Part shown: in pieces, positions 31,866 to 41,129 of the stretch | Numbering within the stretch: the first letter of the stretch is position 1 | Layout: the number at the start of each line of letters is the position of its first letter | Assembly: GCA_977006965.1 (NCBI GenBank) | Contig: OZ345373.1 | Location: 1,736,001 to 1,800,000, forward strand | From: Phymatolithon calcareum | Lineage: Eukaryota > Rhodophyta > Florideophyceae > Hapalidiales | Direction: 5' to 3' | Length of the DNA: 64,000 bases | Notes under the pieces: generated by a model | Seen by the model: only the letters and a program-made list of their open reading frames with translations | Database searches by the model: none | Told to the model about the DNA's origin: nothing | Made by a program: the position numbers and the translations under genes

Positions 31866-32957
31866 TTACTCTTCATCGCACACTAGACTACCGATAGCCA
31901 ATCTATTAGTCAACTGGATGTCGCGCTCTGTCCTGCCCTCCTCGTCCTCACCGCCTAGCTCAGCCGAGCCGAGGAATTTCATCAACAGTTTCGTTTTTGC
32001 TTCTCCCTCCGGAAGTGCATTGATACAACTGAAACGAAGTTGCGTCTTCTTCAGCGCCGTTTTTCGTTTCGACCCCTCTAGGAGGGCCGCCGCGATTTCG
32101 GACAAACCCACGCCGCGGTGCGCTTCCTTCTCCTTCCTCTTGAATTTCTTGATGCCCATCGGGCGGCCCCTGGCCGGGTTCACCGAGGGAACTGCGGCCG
32201 CCTCCGTGGCAACGGCACTCCCACCGTCGGCACGCGCCGCACCGGCGTGCGTGGCTGGAAGCAGCGCTGCGTCGTCGCTCGTGGTGCTGAGCGTGTCGGT
32301 GTACGCCGCCCGAGGCGACGCCGTACTGGTGCTGGTGTCGAGCGCGGTGGCGCCCGACGCATAGGCGCCGGGCGTGTACAGCGCGCACGACGCCGATGTG
32401 CCACCGATTGCGTTGAACTTTGGGCAGGAGCGCAAGATGCTCACGGCGCCCATAGACTTGAGCGCAGGCCCATCGCGCTCAACTCCATGCCGGTCCTTCG
32501 TCCGCGTCCGCTTCTGATAGAGTCGCATGATGTTACGTAGAGCGTCTTCTTCGCTCTCCCCAGAACCGGGGTTCGAACGGTACAGCCGCTCTGCGGCGAG
32601 GTACTTTTGAACGGCTTTTTGGAGTACTTGCCACCGCGAATGCAGGCTTCCCGCGAGTCGGATGCGCTCGCTTGCTTCAGGCTGCTTTGCGAAAGCGGCA
32701 GCAACGTTGCTCCAGAACGATTGGGCGTCTTGCTCATCATGCTTTGCAGAAACTCCCACCCAGCATCGTGCGAGCGCCGAGTCTTCGTCGGCTGAAAACA
32801 AGGCCCCGCGCACCATCTCTTCTTGTGCTGCTTCTCCTCTCATGGGGCGCGCCATGACCGCCCCGCGGGTAAAATACGAATGAGCGTTTGCCGCTTCGCG
32901 CCAAACGCGAGGCATCGGGTTTGCTGTTCCGGTGCGGCGCGCGCTTTTTCTGGCCAC
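31866..32957 (-). CDS. Harbinger SANT/Myb-like DNA-binding protein
   Basis: 363 codons, uninterrupted, convergent with the transposase about 220 bases away. A trihelix/SANT-like domain occupies about residues 52-125, with spaced tryptophans Trp66, Trp82 and Trp109 in ALARCWVGVS, QSFWSNVAAAF and LHSRWQVLQ. A Ser/Ala/Thr-rich linker follows, then a basic segment (GIKKFKRKEKEAHRG) and a C-terminal helix region like that of the NAM-associated proteins. In Harbinger elements this partner binds the element ends and helps carry transposase to the nucleus. A second Met at residue 35 is an alternative start that keeps the whole domain. Confidence 0.88.
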   Translation of the reverse strand: MARKSARRTGTANPMPRVWREAANAHSYFTRGAVMARPMRGEAAQEEMVRGALFSADEDSALARCWVGVSAKHDEQDAQSFWSNVAAAFAKQPEASERIRLAGSLHSRWQVLQKAVQKYLAAERLYRSNPGSGESEEDALRNIMRLYQKRTRTKDRHGVERDGPALKSMGAVSILRSCPKFNAIGGTSASCALYTPGAYASGATALDTSTSTASPRAAYTDTLSTTSDDAALLPATHAGAARADGGSAVATEAAAVPSVNPARGRPMGIKKFKRKEKEAHRGVGLSEIAAALLEGSKRKTALKKTQLRFSCINALPEGEAKTKLLMKFLGSAELGGEDEEGRTERDIQLTNRLAIGSLVCDEE

Positions 32958-33044
32958 GCGGTGATCTCACCTGACCCCTTCGCCACGGTCGGTGATCTAG
33001 AAGTCGCTAAGGACTGCAACGTATCCGAATTCAGCGACGTAGCC

Positions 33045-33180
33045 CATTGCCAAATTTGCTAAACAGATTGCTAAATTTTTCAGATTTGGCAATTTGTTTG
33101 GCAATTTGGCAATATGGTTGGCCATTTGCTGCCCGCTAGAGATGCGCCAGCAACTGCTTCCACGACATTTGGCAATTTAC
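33045..33180. repeat. Right subterminal repeat zone of PIF/Harbinger
   Basis: Four or more copies of TTTGGCAATTT or its complement AAATTGCCAAA and related GATTGCTAAAT words within about 135 bases. Similar words occur near 30050-30080 at the left end. They are likely binding sites for the SANT-like protein. Confidence 0.7.
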
Positions 33181-33345
33181 TCTCTGCGTTGGACGTGCTC
33201 TTAGTCGTTTATTTGAAAGCCCTCATTAACACTCGTAAGACTGTACGGAAGGAGCTTTTCGTAACTTGTTCATTCTAGTATATCACCTGGTCCCTAGTAC
33301 GGGGGACTCGTGGTTCTCCATATTGTCAATGGCTAAATATTTACC

Positions 33346-33490
33346 TGTCACTAATTTTCACGTCTGTGTCACGAAATTGAAAAACAGCACATCAGTGTCA
33401 CTAATATGAAAACCAGCACATCAGTGTCACTATTCTGAGAAACGATGGCTCAGTGTCACTAATCCTAAAAATCTCTCTTCTGTGTCACTA
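33346..33490 (+). repeat. Left motif array of foldback element
   Basis: Six copies of (CAG)TGTCACTAAT or close variants. The core AGTGTCACT is its own reverse complement except for the central base. Confidence 0.85.
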
Positions 33491-34290
33491 AAAGCAACTC
33501 AACAAGACACAATTGTGCTCTTCGGGAAAAGTTTCGGAAAATATTTCGAAATATCAATGCCGATCATGTGAATAGATTTTTGTTACACTTCACATAACAT
33601 TCGATATATCGAATGTTGAACGTGAATGCATTTCTGAATGCAGTCGTGATTACGGCCGCATAGAGAGCCTGCTGCTGCAGTACTGTACATGACTCGGCAT
33701 TAGCAGAAAGTACTCCTCGCACCAACAAAAAAGAATGGGACACCGGAGAAATCGGAAAATTATCGCCAAATATGGAAATTCTCGCGACTGCTATCGATAT
33801 GAAGCTGGTCGAGGTGTAGTTAACCATTAGTACAGTTTGCCATCTTATAGCATCTTAATTTAGCTGTAGGTCAAGATTTCATCGGGAATATTCTGCTCTA
33901 TAAAACTGCAGGCCTTCAGTTTTAGGGAGCAGATTATTCCGGAGGAAAACTTGAGCTAATTGAATTAAGTTGACCGTTCAGAGCCATTAATCATGCCTGC
34001 GGTTTTGCGAGAGCTTTGCCATTCACCACAGTACATTACTGCCAAAGTTTCTCATTGGCCCGATTTATCCACGTTACAGGCCAGTTCGACTTTGTCGTGA
34101 TTAGACCGTTACAGGTAAACATTTCCATCCGATTAGTATCATATTCTGAAAACCTTTTGCACAACACCTGCAGCTTGCGAAACGTGGACTCAGCAAGGAG
34201 TATTACTCCTTGCCAAATTGTTACAAGATGAATAGACTTTGCAATAACTATTTCCCGAAAATTGCACATTTCTAGCTTCTTCTGTAATTT

Positions 34291-34470
34291 TTAGTGATAT
34301 TGTCGATCCGTTTGAAAGATTAGTGACACTGAGATGCCATTTTTGGAAATTAGTGACACCGAGGCACTCTTTTTCAGATTAGTGACACTGACGTATCATT
34401 TTGCAGAATAGTGACACTGAAATGTCTTTTTTGCGATTAGTGACACAGACGGGAAAATTAGTGACACTGA
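34291..34470 (-). repeat. Right motif array of foldback element
   Basis: Six clear copies of ATTAGTGACACTGA plus one weak copy, in opposite orientation to the left array. Confidence 0.85.
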
Positions 34471-34686
34471 AAATATGCGTCCATGGTCAATTATGGTGAC
34501 GCTGTAGAGTAGTATGGAGTCTAATGCCTTTTCCGTTCTTAACATTTTCCGGGGTCCAGTTCATACTTTGTTAGGTTCATCCGCATGGTCTCCAGGTGGC
34601 GCTCTGCTGCCGTTCCGAATGTATTCGATATTAGCGTCGTGCTCACTTGAGGGAACCTTCCACTACCATATTATAACACCATTTTT

Positions 34687-34788
34687 TCACAAACGCTACC
34701 CATGGCCTCTTTGCACGCGAAAGGTGCCCCATGCGTCTGCAGACGGGTTGGTAACTTTTAAAATATAAATCTGTATTTCTTCTTCTTC
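34687..34788 (+). mobile_element. SINE-like element, copy S1, 5'-truncated
   Basis: 102 bp ending GGGTTGGTAACTTTTAAAAT... and then CTTCTTCTTC. It is flanked by a 15-bp duplication, TATAACACCATTTTT against TATAATACCATTTTT (34672-34686 and 34789-34803). Its 3' half aligns with the ends of S2 and S3. Confidence 0.8.
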
Positions 34789-35261
34789 TATAATACCATT
34801 TTTGAGCAGCACCACAATGCCGAGCATGGCCTGCGGTTCGAGATGAAGTGCACTTGGCGCGGTTTGCGCAAGACTTACACTTCCAGTTTGCACTTGTCCT
34901 CGTGCAATTTGGTAAGCCTATAATGTGAAACGCGCTTGCTAGACGATAGAAAGGGAGCATTCCTCTCGGCCTCGTAATGTTAGTTCCACGCAGTCATCAC
35001 GGTTCTGGCTCAGGTGCCCCGTAACTCACTGCAGACGTCTTTTGTATGGCACAGCAGTGTGAATGTAGAGGCGCACATTGGATAAGCGAAGCAGCGTTCT
35101 CAGAATTACTCATTTCTACCTCAGAAGCATCGCGGACTGCTAGCATACGAGTTTTTTCATGCAGGTGGTTATCTTCTCAGCCTCTGTTTGACTGCGCTTC
35201 TGAGTCCGTAAAGCTGATGTTCCTTTTTGTTCAGCATGCCGGGCATCGATATCAGGGAATG

Positions 35262-35945
35262 GGATATTTGATGATTTTATTTTGAGAGCTCCCAAAGCCT
35301 CGTCTTGGAGTAACGGGGCAGCTCTTGCGATATTCTCTAAGTTAAAGTCCTCTGGCTACTAAAAACGTTCTTGATTCGTAATTCTCTCCGAAAAAGAGTT
35401 CCTTTGAGTCTCTTGCACTCAAACTCATTTTCTGTACTCATCTTCGATGACGCTAGAGTACGCCGTAAGGCGACTAGTTCGATCAACGCGCTAATCCCGC
35501 AGTAGCCACCCAATACTGATTTTCTCCAAAGGGGTGCTCGGTTGAATGTCAACCTTAGGCACCTTAAACGTGTTGTTCTTTCTCCTATGTAAAGGATCCC
35601 TGGTAGCTTGCCTTCAGTAGGAATCTTCATTGATCTGCCTTCTTCTTCCTTTTCCCATGCCTTTATTGCTTCTTCTCTACTTCTCTCCTTGGTGAGAGAT
35701 CCCTCCTGGGCTTTCTGAAGGGCTTGTTGCAAGTCTTCATTAATCTTGAGATATTCAAAATCCTTCATTGCTTCCTTTATGTCCTCATCTCTTCCAAAGT
35801 ACTCTTCTGTTTCTTCAAGGCGCTTTTTGTGTCTTACGAGGCTTAATGCAAACCTTTCTGCTTGATGACGTCTCCTCATCTTTGATGGCTCCAGTCGGCA
35901 CACTTCAAGTATGTGTTTGGGACATATGCCCAGCACCGCCATCAA
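35262..35945 (-). repeat. Family-R repeat copy b
   Basis: Contains the 202-codon gene and ends with GGGAGCTCTCAAAATAAAATC then ATCAAATATCCC, an end shared with copies c and d, including an AATAAA signal. Confidence 0.75.
35337..35945 (-). CDS. Family-R protein, unknown function, copy b
   Basis: 202 codons, ATG to stop. Not recognised. It is about half charged and mostly helical: CRLEPSKMRRRHQAERFA at the start, then a Glu/Lys-rich central coiled-coil-like stretch (LQQALQKAQEGSLTKERSRE), then APLWRKSVLGGYCGISAL and FECKRLKGTLFRRELRI near the end. The same order and length occur in copy d (36237-37266), with conservative substitutions between them, so the frame has been under selection at some point. 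No signal peptide or membrane segment. Copy number (at least four in the window) suggests it is carried by, or belongs to, a mobile element. Confidence 0.6.
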   Translation of the reverse strand: MMAVLGICPKHILEVCRLEPSKMRRRHQAERFALSLVRHKKRLEETEEYFGRDEDIKEAMKDFEYLKINEDLQQALQKAQEGSLTKERSREEAIKAWEKEEEGRSMKIPTEGKLPGILYIGERTTRLRCLRLTFNRAPLWRKSVLGGYCGISALIELVALRRTLASSKMSTENEFECKRLKGTLFRRELRIKNVFSSQRTLT

Positions 35946-36232
35946 CCGAGCACCCCTTTGGAGGAAATCAGTGTTGGGTGTTTACTGTGGGATTACCGCG
36001 GTGATCGAACTAGTCGCTTTACAACGTACTCTAGCGTCATCGAATATGAGTACAGTAATTGAGTTTGAATGCAAGAGACTCACAGGAGCTCTTGTTGGGA
36101 GAGAATGCGAATCACGAACGTTTTGAGCAGCCAGATGACTTTAGCGTAGAGATTATGCAAGAGCTGCCCCGTTACTCTAAGGTGAGGCTTTGGGAGCTCT
36201 CAAAAATAAAATCATCAAATATCCCCCAGCAC
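35938..36232 (+). repeat. Family-R repeat copy c, inverted 3' fragment
   Basis: Aligns in inverted orientation with 35262-35560 of copy b at roughly 90 percent. It encodes APLWRKSVLGVYCGITAV and ECKRLTGALVGRECE on the plus strand. With copy b it forms a large hairpin of ~295-bp arms and ~380-bp spacer. It ends with the same AATAAAATCATCAAATATCCC signature. Confidence 0.75.
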
Positions 36233-36236
36233 AGCC

Positions 36237-37266
36237 ATGGTACATTGCGAGTTCTGTCAACTAGAACCATCAGCAATGAGGAGAAGACACCAAGCAAGAA
36301 GATTTTCTGCTTGTCTAGTGAGACAAAAGAAGCGCCTCGATGAGGCAAATGAGTATTCTGGGAGAGATGAAGACATCAAGAAGGCAACTAAGGACATAGA
36401 GTGCCTCAAGAAATATGAAGATCTGCAGCAAGCTCTAAATAAAGCGGAGGAGGGCTCAGTCTCAAAGAAAGGGCGACGAAAAGATATAATTGAGTTATGG
36501 GCAAAGGAAGAAGAGGGAAGATCGCTCGAGATATCAATTAATTCGAAAATTCTACCGGTGGTTCTCCACGTAAGAGAAAGGAAGACACAGTTGCGGTTTC
36601 TGCGGCTGATATTCAATAAAGCACCTCTATGGAGAAAACGGACCCGGGACGTCGGTAAACTCGCCCATCGCGCTCCGGCGCACGCAAGACTGGGGACGTC
36701 AGTAACCCCCCCGCGCGGATCGGTGGGCAGGCCGAGCGAGAGTAAGTCCTGAAGATCGGCGCGGCACGCGGACCCGGGACGTCGGTAAACTTGCTTCGGC
36801 GCAGGAAACGACCTCGGACGTCATAAAATTTTCCTTTCCGCACGTTCACACGATACGATGTTCTACGTGGCCATTGAAGTGAAATGATTTTCCCCCTCGA
36901 GATCTCTCCGTTGAGATCAGAGGTAGGTTTTCTAATTTTGTTGACTATTGCCGTTTTTATGCGAAATGGAGCCTCTGGGCTCTGAGTTGAGTCCTCGTGG
37001 CTCATTAGAAGTGTTGCCCCAAGCGTTTTCAGATGCGTTGGTAACACTATAATAAAAATCTCCACTTCTTCTTCTATGGAGAAAATCAGAACTAGGTGCA
37101 TACTTTGGTGTAACAGCCGTGATTGAGCTGGTCGCGCTCCAGCGCATTCTATCTTCATCCAAGATTAGTCCTGAAATTGAATATGAATGTAAGCGACTCA
37201 CTAGAACACTTGTTCGGAGAGAAATACGAATCAAGGATATACGGAATAGTCAAACTACGTTAGCTT
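36237..37266 (+). pseudogene. Family-R protein, copy d, split by SINE insertion
   Basis: 36237-36638 encodes the N-terminal two thirds (CQLEPSAMRRRHQARRFSA through FNKAPLWRK). 37073-37266 continues with RKSELGAYFGVTAVIELVAL and EYECKRLTRTLVRREIRI and stops at TAG. The 434-bp SINE-like S2 and its 13-bp duplication lie exactly between. Apart from the insertion the reading frame is open, so disruption looks recent. The 3' end to about 37345 again carries TTTTAAAATAAATCAACACAT. Function unknown, as for copy b. Confidence 0.75.
36639..37072 (+). mobile_element. SINE-like element, copy S2, longest
   Basis: 434 bp between duplications TCTATGGAGAAAA (36626-36638 and 37073-37085). The 5' part has four GGACGTC(G/A)-type repeats, two of them inside a longer GGACCCGGGACGTCGGTAAAC unit. 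The 3' end is CAGATGCGTTGGTAAC, an AATAAAAAT stretch, then CTTCTTCT. No coding capacity. A Pol III tRNA-like head was not recognised, so SINE is inferred from size, duplications and the shared tail. Confidence 0.8.
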
Positions 37267-37359
37267 AGAAAATCGTGCGAAAGCGGCCCTGTTACTCTTG
37301 AAGAGACACCTTGGGAGCTTTTAAAATAAATCAACACATATCCCCCAGTCGGCACAGAA

Positions 37360-37790
37360 CTCGCATGCGGTCCCGGCGGTGTTGGCATATTTCCGAAAAC
37401 ATTCTTGTAGAACAAGCCCTCTGTCGACTCACCTTCCGTATATAATAGGAGCCCTTTTGACACTTTCTTTCCATCAATGACGATTTTCTGCTTTAGCGGG
37501 CGTGCTATTTCGAACTTTCTTTTAGAATATGCTACGGGTAATGCTCGCAGAGGCGGTGCAGACCAGAGCGGAGACAGAATCTTGGTCATCGGCCAGCATT
37601 TTATCGATAAACTCCTCGACATCAGAGTCCGTCTCGGCGATTTGTTCAAATGGGCCAATTCGAAACAAGGGTTGATTACTCTTGCTCCCGAGGTGCAGAT
37701 TCGACAGGATAGCCTGTCAGGGCGCCTTGTCAGTATTGTCTGGGTTTTTATGTATCGAAGAGAGTTGAAGATGACTTTTGCGCTTAATGA
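37360..37790 (-). pseudogene. Degenerate coding sequence, unknown
   Basis: Two minus-strand segments in different frames read like protein: FRIGPFEQIAETDSDVEEFI followed by DKMLADDQDSVSAL (about 37690-37545), then KRKFEIARPLKQKIVIDGKK and LLLYTEGESTEGLFYKNVFG (about 37530-37390). A frameshift lies between them. No family recognised. The opposite-strand frame 37477-37809 is probably the shadow. It starts right after family-R copy d ends. Confidence 0.35.
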
Positions 37791-37799
37791 GCAGTCAAT

Positions 37800-39560
37800 C
37801 ACGTCTTAATACGGGAAGTACTGTGTATGAAATGGGCTTCAATCTATTCTTCTAAACAAAAGGTGTAGATAAACTTGATTACTGCAAAACTCAAATTCGT
37901 GGGATTAAGAGTGAAACCCTATTGGAGAAATTTCATTACCTCTCTGTGGTGCAATATAAAGCTGACCACTTTCACAAGCCGCATCAAAGTGAACGGCATC
38001 AAAGAAGGCGGTGAGAATGAGGACATTGTACATATGGATCATGAGTACCTCCAGACTAAGGGAATCTCAACATGTGAGATGCACAGTACAGTAGATAAAA
38101 TGGTTTAAAACCCAGGACCAGCACTTTCTATTCGCCCCACATTCCTGCACAATTACTAAGAAACATAACAGGCCGTGTACCAACCCAATCGGTGTATCGA
38201 AAGCAGCAGTGAAAATTCAGGAGGACATTGCAACGAAACTATTCTGTGCCAAATAGAGCCATGGTAGTTTCGCCAGCAGCTCCAGCTCCGGAAGCTAAGA
38301 TGAAGCTGAAGCAAGATTGTCTAGAAGACCGAAGACAAAGGGGCAGAGCTACAACTCGAAACTCTTGACTGTACACTGGAATCAAGCACGACAACTGATA
38401 TTCAAGATAGATCTGGCCTTCGGCGAGTATGAGAGCAGCAAGAAGAGCACCGCACCAAGAAAATTACGTTCCCCAAGAATAATATACCGCACCAAGGAGT
38501 GAGGATGAAAGAAAGCAGATATAGGATTATGTGCACAAGTTTGCTTGTTGACCATTTCCCGAGAAAACCGCCAAAGTTAATTGACGACATGGGCAGTCAA
38601 GGAGCATGGGCAGTTGGAACACTCAACAGAATCCTGAAGAAGCCTACATGGACCCGTCAGAAGACATTGACGTGGCTACAGCCATTGACCTGATTCTATG
38701 TAATTCCGATTAAGGAAGCTGAAAATTCTCAATGGTAGTAGAATGTGCCTAGAAAGTTGCCGAGTTTCCTCCAGTTGAGACACGTGGTACCTTCTCAATA
38801 AATCCATTTAATTACGAACGGGCCGGGTATTTGCCCTGTGTCATCTCCTGTAAAGCAAAACTTCCCAAAGACAAAAGAAGGCTGGCTGCCAGGCAGGCAC
38901 GCCCGAACCTCGCATACTGCCGTCGATCTGCTCTGAGCTGGCCTGAATTGGATTCGAACCGATTTTGCCTTATCCTTAGCTTACTCAAACACGTATTTCG
39001 CTTAAATTTTGGCATATTATTTAATAATATTCAAATTTTGAGCCACATTTCTTCTCCAAGAAATCCGATCTTATCCACTTGCAATCCGAAATTAAATCAA
39101 GCTCGATCCACAAACAGTACGAAAAAATGTAAATCCGAGCGGATCCGATCCGATTTTTTTCGAACTCATTCCGGGGGCTACGGTAATGAAGCGTTTAAAG
39201 GAATTTTTCATCATATCATCGTAAAAATGGTTTTTTGGAGTTGATTGTAGCGCACAAATGTTTGAGAAGTCTACAAACGAAAAGTATAATACGAATTAAA
39301 GGAAGATTTTCAATAAAAAATCATATTTAATATTTTTAAAAAAAGAGTCGCACGGGCCAGTACAGCACTGTACATGGTGGGTGCCATTTTTCATACTAGC
39401 GGGAAATCGGACGAGCTTTCGAACAACCCTAGAGCGCCTAACGGATGTGCATCTGGATCCACTCCCATTCTGGAAAGCGCGGATCAGTTACATGTTGCTG
39501 TAACCGTTCCTAGAAGACATCTATCCAAAAAATTTCCGTCTGTCGTGGATTCGTCTCACA
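37800..39560. other. No recognised gene; short shared repeat at 38.77 kb
   Basis: Several short frames (such as 38317-38502 and 38499-38693) without motifs. 38768-38818 matches the repeat at 25.8 kb. 39050-39170 is rich in ATCCGA words. Confidence 0.4.
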
Positions 39561-39563
39561 GTC

Positions 39564-40559
39564 ATGACGCCGCTAAAGTCTGATTCAGCAGAGCAGAAGC
39601 GCGCTATGTCAGAGCTGCGAAAGATGTTCGAGGATCGAGTTTTCAAGAGCGACGAAAAGACCAGGGAATTGCGAAAAAGAAACATGGCCCTGTTCGGTTG
39701 CTTCGACACCGATGTGTTCTACCGCAGGTTCCGTGCTCTTGCAAAAGAGTACGGCCTTTTAACTAAAGGTAAGCCCTATTTCATACTTTGTCGTATTTTT
39801 AGAAGCTCTGACAGTATGTGCTCCTTTGGTTTACTCTGTGGTTTGAAAGGGGCGGGATCTTCGAGGGTCCCAGAGAGCCCCGCTTTGGCTCCTAGGTGTA
39901 CAGATGCTCTTTAAGCTATCATGGGAGATGCCGCGCCGGGATATTCGCAAAGCAGGGGTAACGCAGATGATTGCTCCGGCCAGGAGATTCTGCTTGGACG
40001 GATGGAGTTTATGCCTCTCTATGTGATTTCACCATGGACTTGTAACCATACGTTTGCCTCGAAGCTATCTGTATGCATCGTGCTGCCGTCAGGTGTGACG
40101 CCGAAAGAAGTTGAAACAACTATTACCGAGTCCGGAGAGCAGCTGAAGATCATGGTTACTTGGCCTGAGGCCCTGTCGACTCCAAAGATAATTCATCGAG
40201 AGTGTATCCAGAGCCCGAAAAGTTTCGACGAGGCAGCAATCGCTTCTCACAAAACACTGGCGTTCGAAATGGCGCTGAATCAGCTACGGAATAAGAAGTC
40301 CGATGCGCTTGTGTCTACGGCAACTATCAATCTTCCGTCCCCCGTTGACATCAAGACAAAGGTAGAGAAATTCCTCGGTTTCGAAGATAATAGTGGAAAC
40401 AACGCTGTATCCTGTAACACGCAAATGCTCTATATTGACCTCGATGTGCTTGAAGACAAATATGACGACATTTCTGCGAGTACGTCAATAATTGACGTGA
40501 ACAGGGAGCTCGATACACCGTCTTCAGATGGCGGCCGTGGAAAATCTAGCACGAACTAG
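39564..40559 (+). CDS. Hypothetical protein, probably two exons
   Basis: 39564-39768 encodes a basic helical segment (MTPLKSDSAEQKRAMSELRK and FYRRFRALAKEYGLL). It is followed by a good donor AAAG/GTAAGC. An acceptor ending CGCAG at 39966 would make a 198-base intron and keep the frame into the long 40021-40559 segment. That segment is a beta-rich domain (LSVCIVLPSGV, LKIMVTWPEAL, SPVDIKTKVEKFLGF, MLYIDLDVLEDKYDD) ending in a polar Ser/Gly tail and TAG. An ATAAATAAAG polyadenylation signal lies about 130 bases downstream (near 40690). From memory the domain resembles uncharacterised multicopy proteins of algae, but I cannot verify that. Without splicing, 39921-40559 alone is a 212-codon frame from an ATG. 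It is the best host-gene candidate here. Confidence 0.5.
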
Positions 40560-40685
40560 ATTCTATGTCTTCAGTTTCAGGAACTGTTTTTCCAGCGAGT
40601 TGCATTATTTTGCCTAACTTAACGTCAAAATTTTCTAACGCTTAATGTCAACTTTCTGAAACACTGAAATGCTTTTCGGTGACAG

Positions 40686-40700
40686 CCCCATAAATAAAGA
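40686..40700 (+). terminator. Polyadenylation signal for the 39.6-40.6 kb gene
   Basis: CCATAAATAAAGAAAAG contains AATAAA at suitable distance after the stop codon. Confidence 0.4.
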
Positions 40701-40941
40701 AAAGACTTTTTATGCTGTGGTTGTGTGCTGCCAACAGACTCGCCCGAGAGCGTGAAACTGCATTCGCAAGCTAAAAAACCTTCCTAACAGAAGCATTTTA
40801 ATCATCGACAACCTTAGCGAATCATGCAAGACACTTTCCAAATGTGAACAAAATCTACCTTCTTCGTACATACTAGTGGAGGTGCAAAAAAGCAAAATAG
40901 GAGAGTAAGCACTTCTCTGGAATGAATGTCTGCAATTTCAG

Positions 40942-41127
40942 GTGTCACTGAATCTCGAAAAGAATGGAGCGCTGCCTCGACGATGGACTTTAAATGAGGT
41001 TCCAGGCATTTTGCGCGACCGATTCGAACGTCTTCCGCACGAGATGATACCAGAAACGAAAAAGCTGCGAAATCTGTCATCACGTGAGCTACGTTTGAGG
41101 AGTAGCCTCCTAAAAACATTGCAATAG
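40942..41127 (+). CDS. Small frame with possible upstream splice acceptor
   Basis: 61 codons, basic and Leu/Arg-rich (WTLNEVPGILRDRFERLPHE). TTGCAATTTCAG directly before the frame is a good acceptor-like sequence, so it could be a last exon. No upstream exon can be assigned because the preceding gene already has a stop and polyadenylation signal. A minus-strand frame overlaps. Confidence 0.25.
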   Translation: MSLNLEKNGALPRRWTLNEVPGILRDRFERLPHEMIPETKKLRNLSSRELRLRSSLLKTLQ

Positions 41128-41129
41128 TA

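Larger units (their letters stand above)
30035..33200. mobile_element. PIF/Harbinger DNA transposon, apparently intact
   Basis: 3,166 bp with 16-bp terminal inverted repeats GAGCACGTCC(T/A)ACGCA, flanked by the 3-bp duplication TTA (30032-30034 and 33201-33203), the superfamily's usual target. It carries two convergent, uninterrupted genes: a DDE transposase (plus) and a SANT/Myb-like protein (minus), the standard two-gene organisation. Base composition of the genes is clearly GC-richer than the flanks. Subterminal zones hold repeated TTTGGCAATTT-like words. Confidence 0.94.
33320..34507. mobile_element. Foldback element with inverted motif arrays
   Basis: About 1.2 kb. The left arm (33320-33490) and right arm (34291-34507) are inverted copies, each built of about six direct repeats of CAGTGTCACTAAT at 28-30-base spacing. 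Outer ends also pair (CCATATTG...ATGG against CCATAATTG...ATGG). The interior has short frames only; one minus-strand frame at 34036-34269 (LVTIWQGVILLAESTFRKLQ) looks coding but I do not recognise it. Exact ends and target duplication were not resolved. Confidence 0.8.

Noticed and set aside
34036-34269. Assignment of the foldback element's inner frame to a known transposase
   Set aside because: WQGVILLAESTFRKL looks coding, but I could not tie it to a family without a search.
33346-34470. Regularly spaced short repeats resembling a CRISPR array
   Set aside because: The repeats are only 10-13 bases, diverged, present as two inverted arrays, and the window is eukaryotic without cas genes. 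They are arms of a foldback element.
38940-38970. GGATTCGAACC resembling a tRNA T-loop on the minus strand
   Set aside because: No matching acceptor stem, D-loop or anticodon arm could be built around it.
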